From Nigrospora sphaerica (Eukaryota > Ascomycota > Sordariomycetes > Amphisphaeriales > Apiosporaceae), in contig JAGVVL010000002.1 of the NCBI GenBank assembly GCA_018287875.1, positions 930,001-994,000 of the forward strand: a DNA stretch of 64,000 nt, written 5' to 3'. Positions 9,801 to 20,492 of this stretch are shown one piece after another; position 1 is the first letter of the stretch, and every line of letters begins with the position of its first letter. The notes below the pieces were generated by a model, which had not been told where the DNA came from, searched no databases, and saw only the letters and a list, made by a program, of their open reading frames with translations. The translations under genes were made by a program, and so were the position numbers.

Positions 9801-11462
9801 GGGAAAAGTAGGTAGGTGCAAGAGGGTTTCCTCGAAGCGGTGGACTTGAAAAGAAAAGACAGCGCCAGTTATTTACCGGCACTGTACCTCTTGCTTGTAT
9901 TCGATCCAATGTTGGGAAGGGGAATTGGAAGTGAATGTAGCCGGGAGGGATTATCGCAAGTGAATAGAAGGGGCCAAATGAAGAATCGACAACTTTTCAA
10001 TCAAAAAGCGGCACAATCCCGCCAATGGGAACTAGACCGCCACAACTTGCTGCAGTGGCACCAAACGGCAGCCACCGTAGGAAACGTTGGATGATTGAGT
10101 AGAGGAAGGGTCGGTTTGTGATGGGCGGGCAGGGCAGTAATTTAGTCTAATGAAGACCGAAACTTGCAGTCCCTCAAACAAGGAAGGCGAGACTGGCGAG
10201 CGCAAGTGCTTCCATGCGCGCCAGAGACAACCTGAGACGAAGGGGTTGTGACTGGAGAGGGGCCAGGGAAAGTCCAGCGGCGGGATGGGGGCTATCCCAG
10301 AATGGCATCTCGAGTCCGCCAACTGAGGCCAGAGCTTCGACTTGGATATGCCTTCGCAGGAACGACTGCGCACGAAATTCAGACTGACTTTGCAGGAACT
10401 ACCAAACACAGCATGGCACAGCTTGACGGCGCATAGCAGGGTCACTCATCTTGGGGCGGAAGGGGATAAAACAAAACAAGGAAAGAACAGTCACAAACAC
10501 ACGGAACATGATACGTACGCGTTGGTGGAGCGGTGGCTCGTGGGATCCTGGCGGAGAGCCTCCTCCTTCTCGTCGTCGTCGCTGTTTCGTCGGGAGGCAG
10601 GCACGGATCGAGAAGGCATTTGGTCATCATAGGCAAAGCGCTGGGTTTGCATGGCCGAGGACCGCGGGGACGTGAGCTGAGACCCAGATCGTCCCGACCG
10701 GTTAAAGAAAGACTGAGGTGAGACCAAGCTCGAGGTCGAATACCGGTTCGGACGGGAGAACATGGTGGGGAAGCCGGTGGCGTTCTCGCGATACTCGGGC
10801 GGCGTCGTTGGTTCGGACTGGTGGCCCGTGATGCCCAGGGGCCCGTTGCCGGCCACAGTATCGCGCATGTGCCGGAACTCCATCTCCTCCATCCGCTGCT
10901 GGTCCGACAGCTGCTGCATCTCGAGCTCAAAGCGCCGCTTTTGCTCCATAAGTTGGTCGTACTCGGCCTTCTTTTTCTCCAACTGTCCGTCGCAGTCAGC
11001 ACACACGGACACGGTGCCGGCCTCTGTCGTCGGGTCGGGCTCTAGCAAGCCCTGGCTTGTACGAGCAGAGACCGGGGGAAAGGCAAGCGGTACCGTACCA
11101 GTTGGGCTTTGTATTGGTTCTGCACTTTGTATTGGGTCTGAGAGGGGGGGCACAGGTCAGCCGCGCGTTCCACAAGCGCCTAGACACAGCATGCGCCCGT
11201 TAAGACATCGGGGAGAGGCCGGCACGGCGGGTGGACTCACGGCAGTGGGATACTCCTGCGGCTCCGGGGGCCGCTGGGCTATGGATGACAATGTTGGTAC
11301 ACGCCCCGAGTCGGTGGTGAAGCGACGAGGCAGGGAGGTTCGGTGGTCATGGCTCGGGACGGGCGGCATACGAGGGCCGCCATTCCTGGGCGGCGAGACG
11401 AGATTGTTCATCGTGCCTTCGGTGCGCGGCGACTGTTGCGGGCGGTATCGAAAATCCTCCAT
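6830..11462 (-). CDS. puf4: Puf4-type Pumilio RNA-binding protein
   Basis: Proposed exons (minus strand): 11462-11241, 11137-11099, 10982-10519, 9688-9502, 9134-8144 and 8091-6830, giving 1,054 residues. The C-terminal Pumilio domain (about residues 640-960) has eight repeats with RNA-reading signatures CR..Q, NY..Q, TR..Q, NH..Q, CC..Q, NY..Q, SN..E and NY..Q. The fifth-repeat CCVLQ and the opening LCKDQHGCRFLQ match yeast Puf4 rather than Puf3. Such proteins bind 3' UTRs and drive mRNA decay or silencing in the cytoplasm. The N-terminal half is low complexity, with a coiled coil (about 78-130) and a Gln/His tract (about 505-540). Exon 2 has only 13 codons; it is inferred because it extends the coiled-coil heptads and fits the phase, while the frame through the following intron is also open. 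The third intron is 830 nt, long for a fungus. Confidence 0.85.
8425..8528. repeat. Coding CTG/CAG-rich microsatellite (Gln/His tract)
   Basis: Tandem 12-base units based on CTGTTGCTGGTG on the plus strand encode repeats of three Gln and one His in the Puf4 protein. Such tracts expand and shrink by slippage and commonly sit in disordered regions of RNA-binding proteins. Confidence 0.9.
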
Positions 11463-14400
11463 CCTTCTCTTCCCCCGTCTTCGTATCCTACTGTTGGTAC
11501 AACGCTCGATGGTCTTACAGGGGCAGGTTGGCTGGCGCCGGTTCTATAAACTGCCGAAACAGAGGAACGTATGTGTCAGCGGGGGATGGGGCTGCATAGC
11601 CGAGGGGGAGCGGGTGTAGTCAGAAGAAGGGGCACGGGCGAAGGCGCGCGACGAAGACAGCTGCCAGTGGCCCCGACCGAGAGCTTCGGCGACGCAGGTT
11701 ACGGGGACAGCGCAGCGACCGCCTGCTGGGACGTTGACGGCGGCGGCGAAAGCTCCGCCGTCGGAACTACAAGCCAAGGAGATGCGATCGGTCGGTCGAA
11801 GGGGCGATAGCTCGTCAATCGCACTCGCATCGCGGGTATCGCCGCCGTCACCAAGGGGAGGCAGTCCAACGGGCCAGCCCCCAGCCAGCGACATGGGGAG
11901 AGCCTCTGCAGAGGGGATACGGGAAAGCTGCTCACCTGGATCCGAATGAAGAACTATAGCACACAAACGCTTCCCCGAGGAGGGAGCGGCAGCCAAAAAG
12001 ACGTCGGCCAGCAAAAAGAATGTGAAGGGGTGGGCGGGGAGAGGGAAAGAACAATTGGATGCCACGGGCCAGGCGCTTGGGAGACGGACGTTGCTGATGG
12101 CGGATGGCTGATGAACGGGAAGGATGTTCAGGCGCTGGGGCGGCTTTGGGTGCGGGCAGGCGGGGAGGGGGGGGCGTGTGAAAGCAGGAACAAAGTGCGG
12201 TTCAGCAAAGGACCCTGACCCCTGCTGGATGGCACCCTCGGCCATCCCTGTCCACCGCCGACGCTGTACTGAGTACGCAGATGGACGTCAACCCTTTCGT
12301 CTTTGGCCTTAGGTCGGTCGTCACGCCGTCAACCGACTGGGTCCGGCTGTATACCACGCGGTTCGCGGCCGTGGGGAAATTGGGTTGCTCTCCGCGAGTC
12401 AATTGGCAGCAGTTGGCCGGGCTCATCGCGCTCATCGCGCTCATCGCAACCTTGGGGCCCAGTCGCTCGCATTGCGAACGACGCCATGGCCACTGGTAAA
12501 GCACGCAAAGGCACCGTGCCGTCGACTTCTTTTTCGTGCAGCCTTCGTCCATTTGCGACCCAACGAGACGGAACCCTGGCCGTCGTCGGCTTGCACCCAC
12601 GGGCAAGGTTTCTCGATGCCACTACGTACATGCCCACATCTATTGGCAAACCTATGGAATCGCTTGGCTATACACCCATACCCACTACCTCAATCCATCC
12701 AAGTACGTTATGTAACTACTATGTAGGTTCGATGTGGCAAAGAGGGTGCTGGGCTTGGCCTTGCTGTCCCGACCCCGTTTGGTGGACGGCCTCCGGGGGG
12801 GTGAGACGAACACCAGTCGACGGGGGATCAATTCCCTCCCTCTCCCCTCCCCCGTCCTTCCCCCTCCACGCCGGCGGGATGGGACCGTATTGCCCGGCCT
12901 CTTTCTGGAGGACTGCGAGTCTGTGCTGACCTGTCGTTGCCTGCTCCATTTTCGGGACCAGGCCCGGCTCGCCCAGGCGCTCTCATGGATGCCGGACGGA
13001 GTGAAGGTGGGCAACCGGAACCTCGTTGACACTCCACCTCCAAACCACGGGATCCTGGCTGCATCGGTTTGCAGAAGAAGCAAAAACCAACGGAGCGGTG
13101 AACACCAAGGGACGCAGCCACAAAGGAAAGACGCCTCGTTGACACCCTAACTGCCTAGGTGTGCCTGTTGCCAGGCAGGCAGGTTTGGCCGACGCCGTGA
13201 TCGCGCATCGGCCCCAGGTGAGTGATCAACCCGCAGCCGACCAGCCAGCCCTTCCCTAGCGTGGGACCCTGGGCAACGGGATAACGCAAGAGCCACTGGA
13301 TGACTTACATCTCCGTTCTCTTCCTTCTTCTTCCCGGCCACGATGGGGCACGCGGTCGCCGTTCGTCGTTTGCGTCTTGTCTGTGACGACGGGGAGTCCT
13401 GCACATTTGCTCGGCCACGTGTAACCCGCGCACTCAGCGTGGCGCATCCTACTGACCCCCTGCCGTCATTGTTTCTCCTGAGCAGCCTTCGCTACAACAC
13501 AGAATCCATCCCCACAAAATCACCCATGCGTCTGGGCACGGCCTGGGGGTGGCCTCTGCCGACGAGTGTGGTTGGACAATCTACCGGGACGTCTTTGCGA
13601 ATGAGGGCTGCGTCTGCGATGAGGGGAGGTCGGCCTGTGTCCTGTGCGATTTCTCGTCCTACTACCTTACTTACTCTGGCCCAGCCGCACCACGCCGATT
13701 GAGCGCACACGCCGTGCTAACCCCGATCCCGGAACGCAATCGCCGTGGCCGAGCTGGCGCGAGGATGGAAGGCAACGCCCTACATCCAGCAACCCGGTCC
13801 GCCGGCCGCAGATGACCCGAGTGCGTTCCACCAGAAAGGGTTCAAATCAAGATCTCCAATCGCCCGGGGCGGGGTGCCGGCGGGCCATTGACGTCTGCGT
13901 AGGCCACCATGCCCACCCGTGACCAGGCTGGCCCTGGCGAGCCTGGGAAGAGCCGTGAGTGACGCTACGAGGCGGCACTCGGCCTCTTTCTCGCCTGGCT
14001 GGCACCGGGCCACGACTCCAAGCCTACCGACCTAGCGCGCTGTAGGCTGAGCGGGATGGGATACAACGCCCTGGCGACTTCGCGCGCCCTCCTTATCTGG
14101 CCTGCCTATGCTGGAGGCAGCCGCATGTCGTCTTAGTAGTAGTTGGCCCAACCTTGCTCTGACGCTGTCCTGACTCATCCGGGGCCCTGTCCTGCATCCA
14201 CGAAACCACTGGATGGTTGAGCCTCTCGCCCGCTGCGCATTGGTTGGGGTGTCAGGGCTAGTGCATGCAACCACTTGATCCTGAAAGCCAGCCAGCCCGC
14301 TTCAGTATGGCCGATTTCGTGGTCGGACGCTTCGATCAACACGGAGCCCGCTGCCAACTATCGGAATCGGCTACTCCCTTCGCTGCTCTGGCCTCCGGAA

Positions 14401-16052
14401 CCCGGACGAACATCGTAGACTTACACAACGCGTGACGAAGTACACGACAGCGACGACAGAAGCCGGTAAATGGGCCTTCCTGCTGATTGCCTGCCTGCCC
14501 TTCGAATCTGCCTGGTGCTGGCCCCTGCCCACTCACCGACTTTTGTCAGACGACACATTGTTCTGCCTTGCATCGCCTTCCCTCACCTTTGTCTTGTGAA
14601 ACCGGTAGGTCACAGCTGCAGGCGGCAGGCGCATTGTGCCGCATGGAGATGAGCGCCGGTGGCTGCATAGCGCCCCAACCAGGCCGACCGTGTGGAAGCG
14701 GGGCAAAGGGCCTCATGTCCCGAAGATGCGACGGGATTATCTGTGGCAACGTCGTACTGTTGCCGGCCAACCGCCTCACGGGGGAGTATGAGCACCGGGG
14801 GCACGACTCCGACTATACTTGCCGCCAACCGGAACAGATCGTTCTGATGGATCGACACCACAGGCATGATGGACGGTGCAACGGTACTGGTGTTGGCACC
14901 CTTGCTTGTCTTGGCGACTTCGGCCCTGTCAACCACGCCCTGCGCGGTCCCTGTGCCCCCTCCTCTTTCGACTGCAGACCATGACGACTAGCTGCAGGCC
15001 CGGGTGCTTCGAAGTTCTGCTTTTCCAGAAGGTGGTGGGGTGATGCGGCCTGGAAGACCCCGATCCACATCCCCAGGCTCGTGAGAGCGATGCGGATGGA
15101 ACCAAGCAGCCAGCCCAGAGGGGCAAACGGAGTTCCGAAAAGTCATCCAAGATGGTGGCTGGCGACGGGCGCGTACGTACCGGGCAGGCAACCAGGATGG
15201 CACAGAACCACCGACGGCTTCCATACTCAGTAGCAGCGCCGGGTCCCGGCCTTCACTAGAGCAAACTTTTTTTTTCCCGGTTCGCGGAACGTACGCCATA
15301 AGGCGACCAGAAGCCAGAGGACACATGCAGGAGTCAAGGCTCCAATGCAACATACTGGAGTCTGTTTCATGAACACAGCCATCCAAGTGGATACTCCGGG
15401 GCTTACTCTCTTGCCGAGGCGAGCCTGTATAAGTTGGTTCCTGGGTTGGCAACGGAACTACACTAGAGCTTGAGGTACGCATAGCTATCCGTATGTAGTT
15501 TACCGCCCGAAAACTTCGAGCCTGCGAGTCGAAGTGTTCGGACGGCATAGAATTCAGCACTCAACATACCGACAGAACAAGTTAAAGGGACATGTGCATG
15601 CCGTCTAGCAAGGCACCGCGGGCCGGCCAGGTATGCCGTCTAGCCGGAGAGATACTCGGACTGATGAAGATGAATTTGGCGCACCGGCACCCCCGAACCT
15701 CGGACCCTTTCACACCTCGGGCGGGGGGTTATAATCGCGTGCCAACAGACCCTAGTGGCGAAAAAAAGAAGTTTCCCTTGATACTACTGCAGATAGGGCT
15801 GTGAAGGCTAGTAAGGGTCGATGCGCAAGTTATGAATCCCACAGATATATCTTTTTCTAATGACTTTCGAAGATGTTTGGAACAGCGCGCAGTCATTGCA
15901 TGTGGCCGATTTTCTATGTGTCCAAACCCTGAACTGGGCGATTAGATACTAGTTAACTTTATGAACCCCACACGGCACGTACTATGTTAAGTAAATACGT
16001 CCCTGGTGTATTGGCAGATCTAGCTTCGTCAAGAGGCCAGCTAGCCCGGCAG
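11463..16052. other. Gene-poor region
   Basis: This holds the 5' leader and promoter of puf4 (first several hundred bases). Short frames are present on both strands, but none has recognisable domains, signal peptides or paired splice sites. A 9-base direct repeat GCTCATCGC occurs three times near 12422-12449. The end (15,800-16,050) is richer in A and T. Confidence 0.45.
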
Positions 16053-16247
16053 AAGGGGGGACAGAAGAAATAGCTCCCTACCTCTATAAACCTTCTATTG
16101 CACTAGTGGTGAGCCACTTTTGGACGAACATTCGTGCTATTACAGGACCTATCAACATGTCGTGGGAAGGGGAACAGAAGAATTGGCTCACCACTAGTGC
16201 AATAGAAGGCTTATAGAGGTAGTGAGCTATTTCTTCTGTCCCCTTCC
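16053..16247. mobile_element. MITE-like foldback element
   Basis: Two inverted arms, 16058-16116 and 16184-16242, are complementary over 59 bases with two mismatches, and match more loosely for another 5 bases outward. They are separated by a 67-base loop. The loop's right half (about 16165-16190) also carries a degenerate direct copy of the outer end (GGGGAACAGAAGAA). No transposase is encoded and I could not fix a target-site duplication. The form fits a non-autonomous foldback or miniature inverted-repeat element. Confidence 0.65.
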
Positions 16248-16603
16248 TGCATGCCTGTCGCAGACCCGTCCTCGCCGCGGAGCGACGAGCATCTGCTAGA
16301 CGCCGCCTCCGCTGAACGATCCAGCCTGGCGCGATCACATGTCTGCCGTCTGCCATAACACGACAATCGAAAGAAGCTTCTATAATGGGCGCAGTGCGGA
16401 CTGGTTGATCCGTGCGCTTATCGGGCGGTCCTCTTATCCGTTGCTTGGGGCCAATGGCTTACCCATCGCAACCGGTGGTGGGGTCCTGGAGGCAACTTCT
16501 TTACATGGACTTTTCGAGTCATCCTAGTTAAAAAAAACCCCAGGATCACCATCCCACAACGCGTCGGATGGGAGCATGAGGCGGCGGCGACAGCAGTGCC
16601 AAC
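16248..16603. other. Promoter region of RPC2 gene
   Basis: This lies between the foldback element and the start codon of the polymerase subunit. No specific element is recognised. Confidence 0.4.
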
Positions 16604-19600
16604 ATGCCTATCGACGACGGATTCGAGGCGCTCCTCGAGCCCTTCTACAATGGCAAGAAGCTCACGGATCCGATCTCGACCGTGGAGGACAAGATCCAGC
16701 TTCTGCCGGCGTTCCTCAAGGTCAAAGGTCTAGTAAAGCAGCACATTGACTCGTACAACTTCTTCGTGGATCATGAGATCAAGGAGATTATCAAAGCCAA
16801 CCGGATCGTACGCAGCGATGTCAACTCCTCCTTCTTCATCGAGTTTCTCGACATCCGCGTCGTCATGCCCGACCGGCCGGGCTTTAACGACGACCGGCGC
16901 ACGGCCAGGACGAACGAGATCACCCCTATGGAGTGCCGCCTGCGCGACATGACTTACTCGGCCAAAATACTGGTGGACGTCGCCTACCTCCGCGAGAAGC
17001 AGCGCATCATCCGCAAGGACGTCGAGCTGGCCCGCATACCCGTCATGTTGCGCAGCAACAAGTGCCACCTCTACGGGGCCAACAACGCCCGCATGGAGCT
17101 GATGAACGAGTGTCCGCTGGACCCCGGCGGCTACTTCATCGTGGGCGGGACGGAGAAGGTCATCCTGGTGCAGGAGCAGCTCAGCAAGAACCGTGTCATC
17201 GTCGAGGCAGACGAGAAGAACGGTGTCATGCAGGCCTCGGTCACCAGTTCCACGCACGAGCGCAAGTCCAAGACGTACATCATCCTAAAGAAGGACCGTA
17301 TCCACCTAAACCACAACGTGCTGATCGAGCCAATACCCATCATTATCATCCTGAAGGCCCTCGGGGGCATGTCGGACTATGAAATCATGCAGCTCGTCGC
17401 CGGCTCCGACGGCCGGTTCCAGGACGACTTTGTGGTCAACTTCGAGGAGTCGTCCAAGGTCGGCGTTTTCACCCAACATCAAGCCCTGGACTACATTGGC
17501 GCGCGCGTCAAGATGGGTGGCCGGGGCAAGCCGGGCACTGGCGGACCGCAACCGCGCCGGAGCAATGTGGAAGAGGGCCTGGATGCGCTGGCGAACATCA
17601 TCGTGGCTCACATTCCCGTCGAGGGTCTTGACTTTCAGCCCAAGGCTGTCTACATGGCCCTGATGACGCGGCGCGTGCTGATGGCGCACTACAACCCCAA
17701 GCTGGTGGACGACCGCGACTTTGTGGGCAACAAGCGACTCGAGTTGGCCGGCCAGCTGCTCTCGCTGCTTTTCGAGGACTTGTTCAAAAAATACCTTACG
17801 GATCTCAAGTTTGCCGCCGACAACGTGCTGAAGAAGAACAACCGCGCGCAGTACGACCCGCTGGGCTCCATTACCACGCTGGGCCGCCACATTACTGACG
17901 GTATGAACCGGGCCATCCAGACGGGAAACTGGAGCGTCAAGCGTTTCAAGATGGAGCGGGCCGGCGTCACGCACGTCCTGAGCCGCCTGAGTTACATCAG
18001 TGCCCTCGGCATGATGACCCGCATCAGCAGTCAGTTCGAGAAGACGCGCAAGGTGTCGGGTCCGCGTGCGCTGCAGCCGTCGCAGTGGGGCATGCTCTGC
18101 ACTTCGGACACGCCCGAAGGTGAGGCCTGTGGTCTCGTCAAAAACCTGGCTCTCATGACGCATATCACGACCAACATCGACGAGGAGCCGGTCAAGCGCT
18201 GGGTCATGACGCTGGATCCCAGTGTTGAAGCCTTGCGGTGCTTCTCGGGCGTCGAGATGCACGCGCCGGGCGCCTACATTATCTACATCAACGGCACGCC
18301 CTTTGCCCTGACGCGGTTCCCGAAACGGTTCGCCTCCAAGTTCCGCACCATGCGGCGGCGCGGTTGGGTGTCGCCTTTCGTGAGCATCAACGTCAACGTG
18401 CACCTCTCGGCCGTCAACATCGCCACCGACGAGGGGCGCATCTGTCGGCCCTACATCATCGTGAAGAACGGCAAGGCCAAGATCCGGGAGAGCCACTTGC
18501 GGCTCCTTCAGGCCGGCAAGGCGACGTTTGACGACTTCCTGACCGAGGGAGTTGTCGAGTACCTGGACGTCAATGAGGAGAACGACACGCTGGTGGCGCT
18601 GTACGAAAAGGACATTACCAAAGCGCATACGCACGTGGAGATTGAACCCTTCACCATTCTGGGCGCCGTCGCCGGCCTGATTCCCTTCCCCCACCACAAC
18701 CAGTCGCCTCGAAACACGTACCAATGTGCTATGGGTAAGCAGGCCATCGGCGCCATCGCCCACAACCAGTTTAACCGCATCGACACGCTTCTCTACACGC
18801 TCGTATACCCCCAGCGGCCCATGGTCATCACCAAGACGATCGAGCTCATCCACTACGACAAGCTCCCGGCCGGTCACAACGCCACGGTGGTGGTCATGTC
18901 GTTTTCCGGTTATGATATTGAGGACGCCCTCGTCCTGAACAAAGCGTCGTGCGATCGCGGTTTCGGCCGCTGCCAGGTCTTCCGGAAGTACACGACGGAG
19001 CTCCAACGCTACCCGACGGGCGCCCGCGACCGCATCGGCGAGAAAGACGCGGCGCAGGCGACGGGTAAGCACATTGCCCTGTCTAAAGACGGAATCGCCG
19101 ACGTCGGCTGGCGGCTGGAGTCTGGGAACGTCATGCTCCGGAAAGAGACGCCAGTCAACACGGTGCCCAACCACCAGGGCCAGGGCCAAGTGGCCGAGGA
19201 GTACCGCGAGACGCCCCTTACCTACCGCACCCACGACTCGGCGTACGTCGACAAGGTTATGATCACGCAAAAGGAGAACGAATCCACACTGCTCAAGATT
19301 CAGACGCGCCAGACAAGGCGCCCCGAGCTGGGCGACAAGTTTTCGTCTCGTCACGGACAGAAGGGCGTGGTTGGCATTATTGTTGATCAAGAGGACATGC
19401 CGTTTTCCGACAGCGGCCTTGTGCCGGACATTATCATGAACCCGCACGGTTTCCCCTCGCGTATGACGGTTGGCAAGCTCCTCGAATGCCTTACGGGCAA
19501 GGCGTCAGTCATCAAGGGCCGCAAGGACTTTGGCTACGGCGATGCGTTCCGCTCTCACCCCCTGGAGGAGATGAGCGCGAACCTGGTCGACGCCGGCTTC

Positions 19601-20068
19601 TCGTGGGAGGGCAAGGACTACTTTACGTCGGGCATCACGGGCGAGCCGCTGCAGGCGTACATCTTCAACGGCCCCATCTACTACCAGCGCCTCAAGCACA
19701 TGGTGCAGGACAAGATGCACTCGCGTTCGCGCGGTCCGCGTGCTATCCTCACGCGCCAGCCCACCGAGGGTCGGTCCCGCGACGGCGGCCTGCGTCTCGG
19801 CGAGATGGAGCGTGACTGCCTGATTGCGTACGGCGCCTCGCAGCTTTTGCTGGAGCGCCTGATGATCAGCTCCGACGCGACCGACGTCGACATCTGCCAA
19901 AAGTGCGGCTTGTTCGGCTACAAGGGATACTGCAGCACGTGCGGCACGAGCCGCGAGGTGGCCAAGATGACCATGCCCTACGCCGCCAAGCTTTTGATCC
20001 AGGAACTGACTAGCATGAACGTCGGTGTGCGTCTGCAGCTGGAGGACGAGTTCCCTCACCCTTCGTAG
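16604..20068 (+). CDS. ret1: RNA polymerase III second-largest subunit (RPC2)
   Basis: Intronless gene for 1,154 residues, close to the 1,149 of yeast Ret1/Rpc128. It is the beta-like catalytic subunit of nuclear RNA polymerase III, which makes tRNAs, 5S rRNA and U6. All beta-subunit blocks are present in order: protrusion and lobe in the first half, the SDTPEGEACGLVKN motif near residues 504-517, the hybrid-binding block with SFSGYDIEDALVLNK (about 767-781), the GDKFSSRHGQKG block (about 911-922) and a C-terminal zinc site with Cys1098, Cys1101, Cys1110 and Cys1113. The absence of the acidic insertions seen in Rpb2, the length and the sequence PAGHNATVVVMSFSGYD identify the Pol III paralog rather than Rpb2 or Rpa135. 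It is convergent with the rad57-like gene. Confidence 0.97.
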   Translation: MPIDDGFEALLEPFYNGKKLTDPISTVEDKIQLLPAFLKVKGLVKQHIDSYNFFVDHEIKEIIKANRIVRSDVNSSFFIEFLDIRVVMPDRPGFNDDRRTARTNEITPMECRLRDMTYSAKILVDVAYLREKQRIIRKDVELARIPVMLRSNKCHLYGANNARMELMNECPLDPGGYFIVGGTEKVILVQEQLSKNRVIVEADEKNGVMQASVTSSTHERKSKTYIILKKDRIHLNHNVLIEPIPIIIILKALGGMSDYEIMQLVAGSDGRFQDDFVVNFEESSKVGVFTQHQALDYIGARVKMGGRGKPGTGGPQPRRSNVEEGLDALANIIVAHIPVEGLDFQPKAVYMALMTRRVLMAHYNPKLVDDRDFVGNKRLELAGQLLSLLFEDLFKKYLTDLKFAADNVLKKNNRAQYDPLGSITTLGRHITDGMNRAIQTGNWSVKRFKMERAGVTHVLSRLSYISALGMMTRISSQFEKTRKVSGPRALQPSQWGMLCTSDTPEGEACGLVKNLALMTHITTNIDEEPVKRWVMTLDPSVEALRCFSGVEMHAPGAYIIYINGTPFALTRFPKRFASKFRTMRRRGWVSPFVSINVNVHLSAVNIATDEGRICRPYIIVKNGKAKIRESHLRLLQAGKATFDDFLTEGVVEYLDVNEENDTLVALYEKDITKAHTHVEIEPFTILGAVAGLIPFPHHNQSPRNTYQCAMGKQAIGAIAHNQFNRIDTLLYTLVYPQRPMVITKTIELIHYDKLPAGHNATVVVMSFSGYDIEDALVLNKASCDRGFGRCQVFRKYTTELQRYPTGARDRIGEKDAAQATGKHIALSKDGIADVGWRLESGNVMLRKETPVNTVPNHQGQGQVAEEYRETPLTYRTHDSAYVDKVMITQKENESTLLKIQTRQTRRPELGDKFSSRHGQKGVVGIIVDQEDMPFSDSGLVPDIIMNPHGFPSRMTVGKLLECLTGKASVIKGRKDFGYGDAFRSHPLEEMSANLVDAGFSWEGKDYFTSGITGEPLQAYIFNGPIYYQRLKHMVQDKMHSRSRGPRAILTRQPTEGRSRDGGLRLGEMERDCLIAYGASQLLLERLMISSDATDVDICQKCGLFGYKGYCSTCGTSREVAKMTMPYAAKLLIQELTSMNVGVRLQLEDEFPHPS

Positions 20069-20492
20069 TTTCATGTACCGATACCCCCCCTCCTTTGGGC
20101 AACGGTGGCCGGAGGCGAAATGGGAGAGACCCAGGGCGGGAGCACAGGAGGATCAACGTCGTTTGTATTTATATCACAACCCCACCATGGCGTTCCAAGG
20201 TTGAACTGCATTTACAACGTGTACTCGAGTCCGGGAGGGACCGCGTACGGGGCGTCGGGCGTGGCGTTATTCCAGGTAGCAGCCATGACTTAAGAATCCA
20301 CAACAAATACGAATGCGACAGTACTTCTGACTCATGGACGTCGTGAAGCCGGTATTGGGGGTCATTGGCCTTGGTGTTCCGTGCCGATTGGGGTATGCTT
20401 TGCAGAGCACTATCTATCAAAAACGGTGGCTTGGTTTGCAGTGACGCCGAGACGAACGCGGCGGCTACTGACCAACTGAGGCCCCAGGTCCG
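20069..20492. other. Convergent 3' region
   Basis: This 424-bp stretch between the stop codons of the polymerase subunit and the rad57-like gene must hold both polyadenylation regions. Nothing else is seen. Confidence 0.5.

Noticed and set aside
12250..16000. Several 100-200 codon open frames on both strands
   Set aside because: They overlap each other in different frames, lack motifs, and do not join through plausible introns.
17306..19447. 713-codon open frame antisense to the RPC2 gene
   Set aside because: It is a shadow of a highly conserved, GC-rich coding region; its translation is arginine- and valine-rich without domains.
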